Of a DNA stretch of 34,338 nucleotides, positions 7,743 through 15,519 are shown piece by piece. The translations under genes were made by a program, and so were the position numbers. The notes beneath the pieces are model-generated. The model was given only the letters and a program-made list of their open reading frames with translations. It was not told where the DNA came from and ran no database searches. Position 1 is the first letter of the stretch; every line of letters starts with the position of its first letter. The stretch comes from Deltaproteobacteria bacterium (GTDB lineage: Bacteria > Myxococcota_A > Polyangia > Polyangiales > Ga0077539), in the NCBI GenBank assembly GCA_016218725.1, contig JACRDB010000132.1, positions 1 to 34,338 on the forward strand, given 5' to 3'.

Positions 7743-7770
7743 AGTGTACGACACCCTGGCCGAGCGGCAA
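7743..7770 (-). promoter_or_regulatory. Candidate promoter of the AlkZ-like gene
   Basis: On the minus strand TTGCCG and TACACT are separated by 16 bases. TACACT ends 8 nt before the ATG at 7734, which implies a leaderless or near-leaderless transcript. Confidence 0.4.
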
Positions 7771-7780
7771 CCGCGCGCCC

Positions 7781-8911
7781 CTACGGGAACACGAACGCGT
7801 CGGCCTCGCCGTGGGCCGCGGTGATCTCCGCGGCGTGGGCCAGGATGCGATCGCGCCGCGTGAGCACCGCCCGCACCTGGAGCTCCGAGAGGCACGGCCC
7901 CAGCGGGTCCTCGGCCATGGCCGCCGCGAGGCCCTGGGCGGAGAGGCCCCGGAGCGCCCGGAGGAACGTGGGAGAGAAGCGCCGCACGTGCTCCAGGCGC
8001 ACCGCCTGGTCGTGGGGGCGCGCGCCCAGGCCGTCGTTCATGGCGCTGAAGGACGCCCCGTTGTCCATGTAGAGCATCGGGCCGGGGCCCGCGGCGTCCC
8101 GCGGCCGCAGGATGTTCCCGCCGCTCCAGCGGTCTACGTTGTCGTTGAGGAAATCAAACAGCACCAGCCGCGACAGGTCCGCCGCCAGCGTGGTGTGCTC
8201 CGGCGGCAACGGCCGGGAGAGGTCCAAAAGCTGCCCCCAGGTGTCCACCAGCGGCACAGGCTCCAGGGGCCCTGGAACCCAGTGGATCATCGCCCCAGGG
8301 ACCAGGTCCCCGCGGCCCAGGAGCTCGGTCATCACCCGCGCCGAGAAGGTCGCGTCCCCCGAGGCGTCCGCGGCGCGCTGCAGGAGCGCACGCTGCACGC
8401 GCCGCCCACACGCCGGGGGCACCCTCCCCACCCCCAGGAGCCGGCTCATCCGGTAGGCCCCGAGCTCCGCCCGGTAGTTGGCCACGTCCGCCCGCTGTTG
8501 TGGCTTGAAGAGCCCTCGGCCGCCGCCCAGGAACCACACCCGGAACGACAGGGTCGTGCCCCCGCGGTTACGCTCCACCCGCTCGATCGGGGCGTTGCAC
8601 ACCCGGGAGAGCACCGCGTCGTCCTCCAGCCCCAGGAAGGTCCCCCGCCGTGGCCCCGCGCCCGCGTCCCCGTGTCCCAGGGGAGACGGCGGAGGAGGCG
8701 CCGGAGGGAGCAGCACCGGCCGGTCCCGAGGAGGCTCCACCTGCACCCTCGCCGCGTCCACTGCGGGCCTCGGCCCCACCGCCGCGTCCCGGGATGCCTC
8801 CGGAGGCCGTGGCGCGCGACATGCACCCGCAGCCCACGCCACCAGGAGCGCGCCCAGGGCCACCCCGGCCGGTTGACGGGGTGCGGTGGGTGTGGCAATC
8901 CGGCGCGGCAT
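7781..8911 (-). CDS. Secreted lipoprotein kinase of the FAM20C (Golgi casein kinase) type
   Basis: 376 residues. The ATG at 8911 gives a signal peptide ending at Cys31 (AWAAGAC, an atypical lipobox), then a Pro-rich linker to about residue 85. The rest follows the atypical kinase fold of FAM20C. FKPQQR supplies the ATP-binding Lys136. Glu149 lies in the helix AELGAYRMSRLLG, which is followed by VGRVPPACGR, close to FAM20C's FRRVPPVAGR. FDFLNDNVDRW holds the catalytic Asp260, and YMDNGASFS holds the metal-binding Asp283 (DNG replacing DFG). All four catalytic positions are present. FAM20C phosphorylates secreted proteins; the substrate here is unknown, and protein, glycan or lipid are all possible. 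It is divergent from a secreted phosphodiester glycosidase gene 53 bp away. The assignment rests on remembered family motifs. Confidence 0.75.
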   Translation of the reverse strand: MPRRIATPTAPRQPAGVALGALLVAWAAGACRAPRPPEASRDAAVGPRPAVDAARVQVEPPRDRPVLLPPAPPPPSPLGHGDAGAGPRRGTFLGLEDDAVLSRVCNAPIERVERNRGGTTLSFRVWFLGGGRGLFKPQQRADVANYRAELGAYRMSRLLGVGRVPPACGRRVQRALLQRAADASGDATFSARVMTELLGRGDLVPGAMIHWVPGPLEPVPLVDTWGQLLDLSRPLPPEHTTLAADLSRLVLFDFLNDNVDRWSGGNILRPRDAAGPGPMLYMDNGASFSAMNDGLGARPHDQAVRLEHVRRFSPTFLRALRGLSAQGLAAAMAEDPLGPCLSELQVRAVLTRRDRILAHAAEITAAHGEADAFVFP

Positions 8912-8964
8912 CGGCGGGCGGTTCCTGGTGCCCGTGTACCACAGGAAGCAACGGTCACTGCCAC

Positions 8965-10101
8965 ATGCTGACAACCCCGCGGATGCTCCCGGCAGCCCTC
9001 ACGGGCTTGCTCCTCACGGTCCCCGCACGGGCCCTGGACATCTGGACCGAGCCCAATCCCGGGGTGCGGCATTTACACCGCACCACGCCATCCCCCGCGG
9101 AGTTTCACGCCCTGGTGGTGGATCTCACCGCGCCTGGGGTGCGCATTCGGTGCACGCCTCCGCGGGAGCGTTGGAAGAGCACCAGCGCGTATGGCCGGGA
9201 CGCGAACCTCGCGGCGGCGATCAATGGTGGCTTCTGGGGGCAGTTCGGTCAGGGGGCCGAGGGGCTTGCGGCGGGGGCCGGGACCATCTGGTCGTCGGAC
9301 GACGAGCGCCACGGTTTCTTCGCCGTGAGCGCCACGGGGCGAGCGTGGATCTCGCCGCCGGCAGACGTGGTGGAGGCCGGGCGCCGCGCGGTGACCGACG
9401 GGGTGTCCGGGCGGCCGTTGATTGTTGAAAGGGGACACCTCGCCCCGGAGCTGTACACCTTCCCGCGGGCCTGGGGCCGGGAGCCCCGGAGCGTGGTGGG
9501 CGTGTCCGAGGATGGCCATCGGGTGTTCCTGGCCACGGTGGACGGGCGCAGGGTGACCAGCCGTGGGGGCACGCTCCCGGAGATGGCCGAGCTCATGGTG
9601 GAGCTCGGGGCCTGGAGGGCCGTCAACCTCGATGGGGGCGGCTCGACCACCATGTACGTGGCCTCCGAGGGGGGCGTGGTCAACCGCCCGAGCCGGGGCT
9701 GGGAGCGGGAGGTGATCAACCACATCGGGGTGATCGCGCCGGAGCCCCCCAGGCCCGTGCCCCAGAGCCGGAGCGTGCAGGAGACCCCCCGGGACGTGAT
9801 GGCCCACGCCGAGCAGGTCCGCGCCCGAGGCCACGGGGACGTCGCCGCGGGGGACGACACCGGCGCCCGAGGGTGGCTGCGGGCGCGCTTCGGGCGCTTC
9901 ATGGTGCTGGATCGGCTGCACCTCGGGAAGCACCGCGAGGTGGTGGTGCCGCTCCTGTGGGTGGGGCTCCTGAGCGCCGTGCTCTCCGTGGTGTTCTGGG
10001 TCGTGAGCCGGGTGCGCCGCCGCAACGCCCGGAGGCTCGCCGCCCGCGGCGCCTCCCGCGGCGGAGAGGGCCCCGGGGCGGTCCCCCAGGCGCAGCCGTG
10101 A
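8965..10101 (+). CDS. Phosphodiester glycosidase family protein (NAGPA/DUF2233), membrane-anchored
   Basis: 378 residues (ATG at 8983 is an alternative start). The signal peptide (LTGLLLTVPARALD) is cleaved near residue 25. The catalytic domain of the NAGPA family follows: AAINGGFW near the middle, SGRPLIVERG, the RSVVGVSEDG strand and the diagnostic AVNLDGGGSTTMYV, ending with NHIGVIAP. The family includes the uncovering enzyme that removes GlcNAc from mannose-6-phosphate, and bacterial exopolysaccharide phosphodiester glycosidases. A C-terminal transmembrane helix (VVVPLLWVGLLSAVLSVVFW) with a following Arg-rich stop-transfer segment anchors it, so the enzyme faces the periplasm. Its stop overlaps the GTG of ttcA. 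The adjacent divergent FAM20-like kinase suggests shared envelope modification, which is inference. Confidence 0.85.
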   Translation: MLTTPRMLPAALTGLLLTVPARALDIWTEPNPGVRHLHRTTPSPAEFHALVVDLTAPGVRIRCTPPRERWKSTSAYGRDANLAAAINGGFWGQFGQGAEGLAAGAGTIWSSDDERHGFFAVSATGRAWISPPADVVEAGRRAVTDGVSGRPLIVERGHLAPELYTFPRAWGREPRSVVGVSEDGHRVFLATVDGRRVTSRGGTLPEMAELMVELGAWRAVNLDGGGSTTMYVASEGGVVNRPSRGWEREVINHIGVIAPEPPRPVPQSRSVQETPRDVMAHAEQVRARGHGDVAAGDDTGARGWLRARFGRFMVLDRLHLGKHREVVVPLLWVGLLSAVLSVVFWVVSRVRRRNARRLAARGASRGGEGPGAVPQAQP

Positions 10102-10919
10102 ACTCAGGCCCAGCCGTGAACGCCGACGGTGTGGAGAAGAGGCTCCTGCGCGAGGTCGGCAGGGCCCTGGCCGACTGGGCCATGATCGCCGACGGAGACC
10201 GCGTCCTGGTGGCCGTCTCCGGCGGTAAAGACAGCTACGGGCTCCTGTCGCTGCTCCGGGTGCTCCAGGCCCGCGCGCCAATACACTTCGACCTGGTGGC
10301 CGTGCACATCGATCAGGGCCACCCGGGCTACGACGGAGAGCCCCTCCGGCGCTGGCTGGAGGACCACGGGTACACCTCCCACATCGTGCGGGAGGACACC
10401 TACAGCGTGGTCACCGAGAAGACCCCGGAGGGCGGCACCTTCTGCGCCCTGTGCTCGCGGCTCCGTCGGGGGATTCTCTACAGCACCGCGGCGCGGCTCG
10501 GGTGCAACAAGATCGCCCTCGGGCACCACCGCGAGGACGCCGTGGAGACGCTGCTCCTCAACGCGTTCTTCAACGGCAGGCTGGCCGCCATGCCCGCCCG
10601 CCTCACCAGCGACGACGGCGCCCACACGGTGCTCCGTCCGTTGCTCTACTGCCCCGAGGCGTGGCTGGAGGCCTACGCCCGGGAGAAGCGGTTCCCGATC
10701 CTGCCGTGCGACCTCTGCGGCTCCCAGGACAACCTCCAGAGAAAGCGCATGAAGGCCCTGCTGGGCGAGCTTGAGGGCGCCCACCCGGGCGTCAAGGCCT
10801 CGCTCCTGGCGTCCCTCGGGAACGTGCGGCCCTCGCAGCTCCTGGACCGCTCCCTGCAGTTCAAGCCCGGCGGCCCCCGGAGGCTCCCGGTGCTGGGCGC
10901 CGAGGGGAAGGGCGCTTGA
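10098..10919 (+). CDS. ttcA: tRNA 2-thiocytidine biosynthesis protein TtcA
   Basis: About 273 residues, cytoplasmic. TtcA adds sulfur to cytidine 32 of tRNAs using ATP and an Fe-S cluster. Visible motifs are the PP-loop SGGKDS (residues 41-46), FCALCSRLRRGILY (CxxC), ALGHHREDAVETLLLN, the SDDGAHTVLRPLLY strand and ILPCDLCGSQDNLQR, the second CxxC. These match TtcA throughout rather than TilS. I chose the GTG at 10098 because GTGA overlaps the previous stop; a second in-frame GTG at 10116 is possible. It lies within a four-gene overlapping operon, an unusual place for a housekeeping tRNA gene. Confidence 0.93.
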   Translation: MNSGPAVNADGVEKRLLREVGRALADWAMIADGDRVLVAVSGGKDSYGLLSLLRVLQARAPIHFDLVAVHIDQGHPGYDGEPLRRWLEDHGYTSHIVREDTYSVVTEKTPEGGTFCALCSRLRRGILYSTAARLGCNKIALGHHREDAVETLLLNAFFNGRLAAMPARLTSDDGAHTVLRPLLYCPEAWLEAYAREKRFPILPCDLCGSQDNLQRKRMKALLGELEGAHPGVKASLLASLGNVRPSQLLDRSLQFKPGGPRRLPVLGAEGKGA

Positions 10920-11755
10920 GGCCCGTCGCGGGCGTGGGCCTGGGGCTCCGCGCGGAGTTCGCGGAGGCCCTCCTGGCGCTGGGCCCGGAGGCCTCCGGCG
11001 TGCGCTGGCTGGAGGTCTCGCCGGAGAACGTCACGGGCCGCGGGGGCCACAGCGTAAAGACCTTCCGCGCATGCGCCGAGCGCTGGCCCGTGGTCACCCA
11101 CGGGCTGAGCGTGAACCTCGGCGGGACGGACCCCCTGGATGCGTCGTATCTCGCGTCCCTGGCGGAGTTCGTGCGCGAGGTGGGGAGCCCCTGGCACAGC
11201 GAGCACGTGTGCTTCTCCGCCGTCGGGGCGCGGGAGCTCCTGGACCTCCTGCCCATCCCCTTCACCTGCGAGTCCCTGGACAACACCCGGCGCCGCGCGA
11301 GGCTCGTCCGCCAGGCGCTCCCGGTGCCCTTCGCCGTGGAGAACATCTCCTGGTACGCCCAGCCCGGCGCGCGGGAGCTCTCCGAGGTGGAGTTCCTCCG
11401 GGAGCTCGTCCTGGGTGAGGACCTCGGGCTCCTGCTCGACGTGAACAACGTCTACGTCAACGCCAGGAACCACGGCTTCGACGCCTGGGACATGCTCTCC
11501 AGGCTCCCCCTGGAGCGCGTGGTGCAGCTCCACGTCGCCGGCCACCGGGTCGAGCGCCTGGGCTTTCGGATAGACACCCACGGGGAGCCCGTCTGCGACG
11601 AGGTCTTCGCGCTCCTGCGCCGGACCCTGGAGCGCGTCGGGCCCGTGCCCGTGCTCCTGGAGCGCGACCATGACATCCCGCCCCTGGAGGTGCTCCTGGC
11701 CGAGGTCTCTCGCCTCTCGAAGCTCTACCAGGACGTCTGCGGAGGCGCACCGTGA
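10916..11755 (+). CDS. DUF692 family protein (MbnB/BufB-like TIM barrel iron enzyme)
   Basis: 279 residues. Members of this family (MbnB, TglH, ChrH, BufB) are multinuclear-iron enzymes that oxidatively modify Cys in ribosomal peptides, usually with a partner protein. Conserved segments are GVGLGLR near the start, WLEVSPENV, VVTHGLSVNLGG (His62), WHSEHVCFS (His94, His97), FAVENISWY (Glu142), LLLDVNNVYVN (Asp175, Asn178), VVQLHVAGH (His206, His210), RIDTHGEPV and LLERDHDIP (Glu249). The potential metal ligands are all retained. The start is a TTG overlapping ttcA's stop (TTGA); a GTG at 10934 would cut the first strand. The downstream partner is BufC/HvfC-like and overlaps. No precursor peptide gene lies next to the pair. 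Confidence 0.88.
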   Translation: MRPVAGVGLGLRAEFAEALLALGPEASGVRWLEVSPENVTGRGGHSVKTFRACAERWPVVTHGLSVNLGGTDPLDASYLASLAEFVREVGSPWHSEHVCFSAVGARELLDLLPIPFTCESLDNTRRRARLVRQALPVPFAVENISWYAQPGARELSEVEFLRELVLGEDLGLLLDVNNVYVNARNHGFDAWDMLSRLPLERVVQLHVAGHRVERLGFRIDTHGEPVCDEVFALLRRTLERVGPVPVLLERDHDIPPLEVLLAEVSRLSKLYQDVCGGAP

Positions 11756-12486
11756 AGCTCCCGGAGCTCCAGCGCGCCCTCGGGGACCTGTGCCTCTCGG
11801 AGACCCCCGACCCGGCGCTCGCCGAGGCCCTGGGGGACCACCCTTCGCGCTGGGTGATCTACCGTGAACTGGTACGCGGCCGGGCCCTCACGGCCCTGCG
11901 AGAGGCCCTGCCCGGGAGCGCCAGGGACCTCGGTCCGGAGGGCCTGGAGCGCCTCGCCTCGCGCTTCCTCGCGGAGGCTCCGCCCTCGTCGCGGTATGTG
12001 CGGGACCTCGCCCCGGGCTTCGTGGGCTTTGTCCTCGGGCGCCCGGAGCTCACCCGGGAGCTCGCGCCCTGGACCCTGGAGAGGCTCCGCTACGAGGGCG
12101 CCCTGCACGAAGCCGCCATCGCGCCCGAGCCATGCCTCGCGGGTGTCCGGGACTTCGCCATGGACCGCCCGGCGGCGTTTACTCCCGCGGGGCGCTTCCT
12201 GCGCGTGCGCTGGGCCGTCTGGACCGAGACTCCCACGCCGGAGCCCTACGAGACGGCCCTCTTCCTGGTCCGCGACGAGGCCACCGGGAGGGTCACCACC
12301 CTGGTGCTCTCACCCATCGCCGGGGACATCGTGGCCCTGGCCCTGGAGGGCGACCGGGACCTCACGGCCTGTGTCCGCGAGGCCCTCGCGAGGCACCAGG
12401 AATCCGCCGGAGTTGCGTTTCTAGAGGGCCTCTCGGAGCTCCTGACCGCATGGTTGGAGCAGGGTGTGCTCCTCGGGAGCCGTTAG
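11752..12486 (+). CDS. BufC/HvfC-type partner protein (DUF2063-like N-terminus)
   Basis: 244 residues with a GTG start overlapping the DUF692 stop (GTGA). The N-terminal ~95 residues fit the HvfC/BufC domain: LPELQRALGDLCL, then RWVIYRELVRGRALTALREALPGS and GLERLASRFLAEAPPSSRYVRDLAPGF. In bufferin and methanobactin-type systems such partners pair with the DUF692 enzyme and recognise the precursor peptide. The C-terminal half (about residues 120-244) is less conserved and mixed alpha/beta. The neighbourhood strongly implies a working BufB-BufC pair, but the peptide substrate is not visible. Its stop overlaps the stop of the convergent phosphatase gene by 2 nt. Confidence 0.75.
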   Translation: MKLPELQRALGDLCLSETPDPALAEALGDHPSRWVIYRELVRGRALTALREALPGSARDLGPEGLERLASRFLAEAPPSSRYVRDLAPGFVGFVLGRPELTRELAPWTLERLRYEGALHEAAIAPEPCLAGVRDFAMDRPAAFTPAGRFLRVRWAVWTETPTPEPYETALFLVRDEATGRVTTLVLSPIAGDIVALALEGDRDLTACVREALARHQESAGVAFLEGLSELLTAWLEQGVLLGSR

Positions 12487-13502
12487 CCGTCCCTTTTGGT
12501 GTCGTCCGACGGCGGAGGCGCGTCCATGGGCTCCTGGAGAGAGCCGGGCACCGGGGTGGCGGGCTCCCGCGGAGGCAGGTCGCTGTTGGTCGCGATGCGC
12601 TCGGTGTCCTCCCGGGCGATGCCCTCCGGCGGCTCCGAGGGCTCCGGGGCGGGGTAGGTGGTCATCGGCAGCCTGGACGGCGTGGCCTCCGGGGCGTCCC
12701 CGACGACGGTCACCCGGACCTCGCTCTCCTCCGTGGCGGGCGCCTCGACCGCCAGCACCACGGCGGTGATGTTGTCCTCTCCGCCGCGCTCGTTGGCTGC
12801 GCGGATCAGCTCGCGGCAGGCCTCGTCGGGGTCCGGGGCGCTCACCACCAGGTCCCGGAGCTCCTCGTCCGTGAGCATCCCCGAGAGGCCGTCGGAGCAA
12901 AGGAGGTAGCGGTCCCCCACCTCGGACTGGTCCACCGCGAGGTCCACCTGGACGCCCTCGGTCATCCCGAGGGCGCGGGTGATCACGTTCCGCGGCAGCT
13001 CGTCCCGCTGGGCCTCGGTGAGCTCGGGCATCGCCCGGATATACTCGTTCACCAGCGAGTGGTCCTGCGTGAGGAGCGTGATGCTCCGCGCCCGGATGCG
13101 GTAGCACCGGCTGTCCCCGACGTGGCCGATGAACACCCTCGCCCGGCTCGGGGACACGAGCATCCCCACCACCGTGGTGCCCATCCCGCGGTGCTCCGCG
13201 CTCCGCGCGCTGGCCTCGTAGATGGACTTGTTGGCCACTTTGATCCCCGTCAGGAGCCGGTTCTCCTCGGAGGACAGCGCCGGGTCATAGTGAAAGGGCC
13301 AGGTGGCGTCCTCCCGCTCGGTGATGTCAAAGAAGGCCGACACCGCCTCCGTGGCAATCCTGGAGGCAACGTCCCCCGCGCGGTGGCCCCCCATGCCGTC
13401 CGCCACGATGAAGAGCCCGTGGTGGTCCAGGAGGGCGAAGCTGTCCTCGTTGTGCTCCCGTTGGAGCCCCACATCGCTCCGCCCAGCCGCGATGAAGCGC
13501 AT
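12483..13502 (-). CDS. PP2C-family Ser/Thr protein phosphatase
   Basis: 339 residues, cytoplasmic Mn/Mg-dependent phosphatase (PPM family). It shows REHNEDSFALL (metal Asp20), LFIVADGMGGHRAGDVAS (Asp35-Gly36), GTTVVGMLV, FIGHVGDSRCYRI, LTQDHSLVNEYI, YLLCSDGLSGMLTDEEL and GGEDNITAVVLAVE. All metal-binding Asp are present. A disordered Pro/Glu/Thr-rich tail of about 90 residues follows the catalytic domain, a possible regulatory or phosphorylated region. I chose the ATG at 13502, whose next residues match the usual PP2C start; an in-frame GTG at 13529 is also possible. It probably counters Hanks-type kinases such as the one at 29065, by inference. Confidence 0.93.
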   Translation of the reverse strand: MRFIAAGRSDVGLQREHNEDSFALLDHHGLFIVADGMGGHRAGDVASRIATEAVSAFFDITEREDATWPFHYDPALSSEENRLLTGIKVANKSIYEASARSAEHRGMGTTVVGMLVSPSRARVFIGHVGDSRCYRIRARSITLLTQDHSLVNEYIRAMPELTEAQRDELPRNVITRALGMTEGVQVDLAVDQSEVGDRYLLCSDGLSGMLTDEELRDLVVSAPDPDEACRELIRAANERGGEDNITAVVLAVEAPATEESEVRVTVVGDAPEATPSRLPMTTYPAPEPSEPPEGIAREDTERIATNSDLPPREPATPVPGSLQEPMDAPPPSDDTKRDG

Positions 13503-13605
13503 GACCACGGACCCGACGGAGCGTTTCACCTTGGTCTGGCGGTGTCAAGGCGTTGGGCTCGCGCCGCGGTTGTGCTACGGCGTCGCGCCCACAGGAGGAC
13601 ACACC

Positions 13606-14679
13606 ATGGCGGAGACGGTTCGCATCGCGGTGATCCCAGGCGACGGGATCGGGCAGGAGGTCATCCCCGAGGCCATCCACCTGCTCCGGGCCATCGCCGA
13701 GCGCCGGGGCCTCGCCCTGGAGCTCTGGCCCCTGGACCTCGGCGCCGACCGCTACCTCCGGGACGGCACCACGCTCCCCACCAAGACCTTCGAGGAGCTC
13801 CGGGACACCTGCCAGGCCATCCTGGTCGGGGCCCTCGGGGACCCCAGGGTGCCCTCCAACGAGCACGCCAGGGACATCCTCTTCGGGTTTCGCTTCGGCC
13901 TGGACCTCTACGCCAACATCCGCCCGGTCCGGTGCCTCGCCGACCGCCTCTCCCCCCTCAAGGCCCACGGCGCCGACGCCATTGATCTCGTGGTCTTCCG
14001 GGAGAACACCGAGGGGCTGTACGTCGGTGTAGGCGGCCAGGTGCGTCGGGGCACCCCGGACGAGATCGCCATCAACGAGGACATCAACACCCGCAAGGGG
14101 GTGGAGCGGATTCTCCGGGCGGCCTTTGACCACGCGGTGGCCCACGGGAAGAAGCGGGTGCACATGGCTGACAAGTCCAACGCCATGCGCCACGCCCACG
14201 AGCTGTGGCTCCGGGCCTTCCGGGAGGTGGCCCGGGAGTACCCCACGGTGGAGCCGGTACACGTGTATGTGGACGCGCTCTGCCTGTACATGGTGCAGGA
14301 CCCGCGGTCCATCGAGGTGGTGGTGACCTGCAACCTCTTCGGGGACATCATCACGGACCTGGGGGCTGCCCTCCAGGGGGGCCTCGGGATGGCCGCCAGC
14401 ATGAACGTGCACCCCGGGCGTCGCCCGGCGCTCTTTGAACCCGTGCATGGCAGCGCGCCGAACATCGCCGGGCAGGACCTGGCCAACCCCTTCGCGTCGG
14501 CGCTCACCGTGGGGATGCTCCTCGGGTGGCTCGGGCACCAGGACCTGGAGGGGATCGTCGAGCGCTGCGTGAGGGACTGCGTCCTGGCCGGGGAGTGCAC
14601 CCGGGACGTGGGCGGCGCCCTCGGGACCCGCGCCGCCGCGGAGGCCCTCCGCGGGAGGGTGCTGCGCGCGCTGGGTTGA
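13606..14679 (+). CDS. Isocitrate/isopropylmalate dehydrogenase family enzyme
   Basis: 357-residue NAD(P)-dependent beta-decarboxylating dehydrogenase with a strong Shine-Dalgarno (AGGAGG, 13593-13598). Family motifs in order are IPGDGIGQEV, LVGALGDPRV, the substrate Arg region FRFGLDLYANIRPVR, VVFRENTEGLYVG, the Lys of VHMADKSNAM, then CNLFGDIITDLGAALQGGLGMAAS and the adenine-loop region ALFEPVHGSAPNIAGQDLANP. Length fits 3-isopropylmalate, homoisocitrate or tartrate dehydrogenases better than the longer bacterial isocitrate dehydrogenase. The NLFGDIITDLGAALQGG form leaves leucine biosynthesis (LeuB) as the most likely role, but no leuA/C/D genes are adjacent. Divergent from the PP2C gene. 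Confidence 0.88.
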   Translation: MAETVRIAVIPGDGIGQEVIPEAIHLLRAIAERRGLALELWPLDLGADRYLRDGTTLPTKTFEELRDTCQAILVGALGDPRVPSNEHARDILFGFRFGLDLYANIRPVRCLADRLSPLKAHGADAIDLVVFRENTEGLYVGVGGQVRRGTPDEIAINEDINTRKGVERILRAAFDHAVAHGKKRVHMADKSNAMRHAHELWLRAFREVAREYPTVEPVHVYVDALCLYMVQDPRSIEVVVTCNLFGDIITDLGAALQGGLGMAASMNVHPGRRPALFEPVHGSAPNIAGQDLANPFASALTVGMLLGWLGHQDLEGIVERCVRDCVLAGECTRDVGGALGTRAAAEALRGRVLRALG

Positions 14680-14716
14680 TGGGCCTCAAGCTCGGCCCTG
14701 GCGGGGACGTTGTCCG

Positions 14717-14725
14717 TGCTACGGT
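14717..14725 (+). promoter_or_regulatory. Extended -10 promoter of the thrombospondin-type lipoprotein gene
   Basis: TGC-TACGGT fits an extended -10 (TGnTAnnnT) and ends 6 nt before the GTG start at 14732, which points to a leaderless mRNA. A near copy, TGCTACGGC, lies at 13572-13580 upstream of the dehydrogenase gene. Confidence 0.45.
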
Positions 14726-14731
14726 GAGTGC

Positions 14732-15487
14732 GTGCGAGGTGTGACGGCAGCGGCGCTGCTGGCGCTCGGGTGCGGGGCGGGGGGCGCCACCCCTCGCACC
14801 GACGCGGGCTCCCGGGACCGGGTGGTGCTCCGCCCGGTGGACACCGGACCGCGCCTGGACCGCGACCGGGACGGCGTCTGCGATGACTCCGAGGCCGTCC
14901 GCCGCACGGACCCGCTCCAGGCAGACACCGACGGCGACGGGCTCCTGGACCTCTTCGAGGCCCGCATCGGGACAAACCCCCTGACGGGCGTGGATCCCCC
15001 GGGGGCCGAGAGGCTCCTCCTGGACGAGCGCCCGGGCTCCCTCGCCGTGGCGGAGATGTTCCTGGACTACCGAGGCGAGGGCGGAGAGGTGCTCTCCGCC
15101 AGCATTCAAGACCGCGTGCCCTCGGTGGACGGGCTCCACGCGTCCCGGGTGGTGGACTTTGCCATCGAGGCCGTGGACGCCTCGCCCGCGGCCTTCGTGC
15201 GAGGCATGGAGGAGGCTCGCTTCCTGGGCGTGGTGGGGCGCACCCGGCTCCACTGGCGCGTGCAGGTGCGCATGCCCCCGGAGGCGCGCTTCCGGCCCCT
15301 CGGGTGCCGCCGGGCCATGTCCTTTGCGTTCGTGATCAAGCGCGAGGGCGACGAGGTGCTCTCCGTTCGCCCCCTGGTGCTGGACATCCTCCCCCCGGAC
15401 GCGCCGGTGGTGGCCCCCGATGGAGGCTCCCTCTGGCCCGACCAGAACGAAGAAGGGCTCTGCCTACCGGAGGGGCCCTGTCTGTAG
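14732..15487 (+). CDS. Lipoprotein with thrombospondin type 3-like calcium-binding repeats
   Basis: 251 residues, GTG start. A very short signal peptide ends in the lipobox ALLALGC (Cys14). Residues about 45-85 contain Asp-rich thrombospondin type 3/dockerin-like calcium loops: DRDRDGVCDDSE and DTDGDGLLDLFEARIGTNP. The remainder is a beta-rich domain (LAVAEMFLDYRGEGGEV, RTRLHWRVQVRMPPEA, RAMSFAFVIKREGDEV) with a Cys pair near the C-terminus. Probable cell-surface protein stabilised by calcium; ligand unknown. Ends convergently 27 bp from the DUF4397 lipoprotein gene. Confidence 0.75.
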   Translation: MRGVTAAALLALGCGAGGATPRTDAGSRDRVVLRPVDTGPRLDRDRDGVCDDSEAVRRTDPLQADTDGDGLLDLFEARIGTNPLTGVDPPGAERLLLDERPGSLAVAEMFLDYRGEGGEVLSASIQDRVPSVDGLHASRVVDFAIEAVDASPAAFVRGMEEARFLGVVGRTRLHWRVQVRMPPEARFRPLGCRRAMSFAFVIKREGDEVLSVRPLVLDILPPDAPVVAPDGGSLWPDQNEEGLCLPEGPCL

Positions 15488-15519
15488 GGGAATGTAGGAG
15501 GGTGTAGGGCTCTGTCAGG
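15483..15519. repeat. Four TGTAGG-type repeats at exact 10-bp spacing
   Basis: TGTAGG starts at 15483, 15493 and 15503, and a degenerate TGTCAGG starts at 15513. The array covers the stop codon of the upstream lipoprotein and the whole gap between two convergent genes. The 10-bp period puts the copies on one helical face, so protein binding is conceivable. Confidence 0.5.

Noticed and set aside
9873..10097. Upstream extension of the ttcA frame into the glycosidase gene
   Set aside because: The extension is Arg/Gly/Ala-rich and overlaps real coding sequence. The GTGA overlap gives a natural start.
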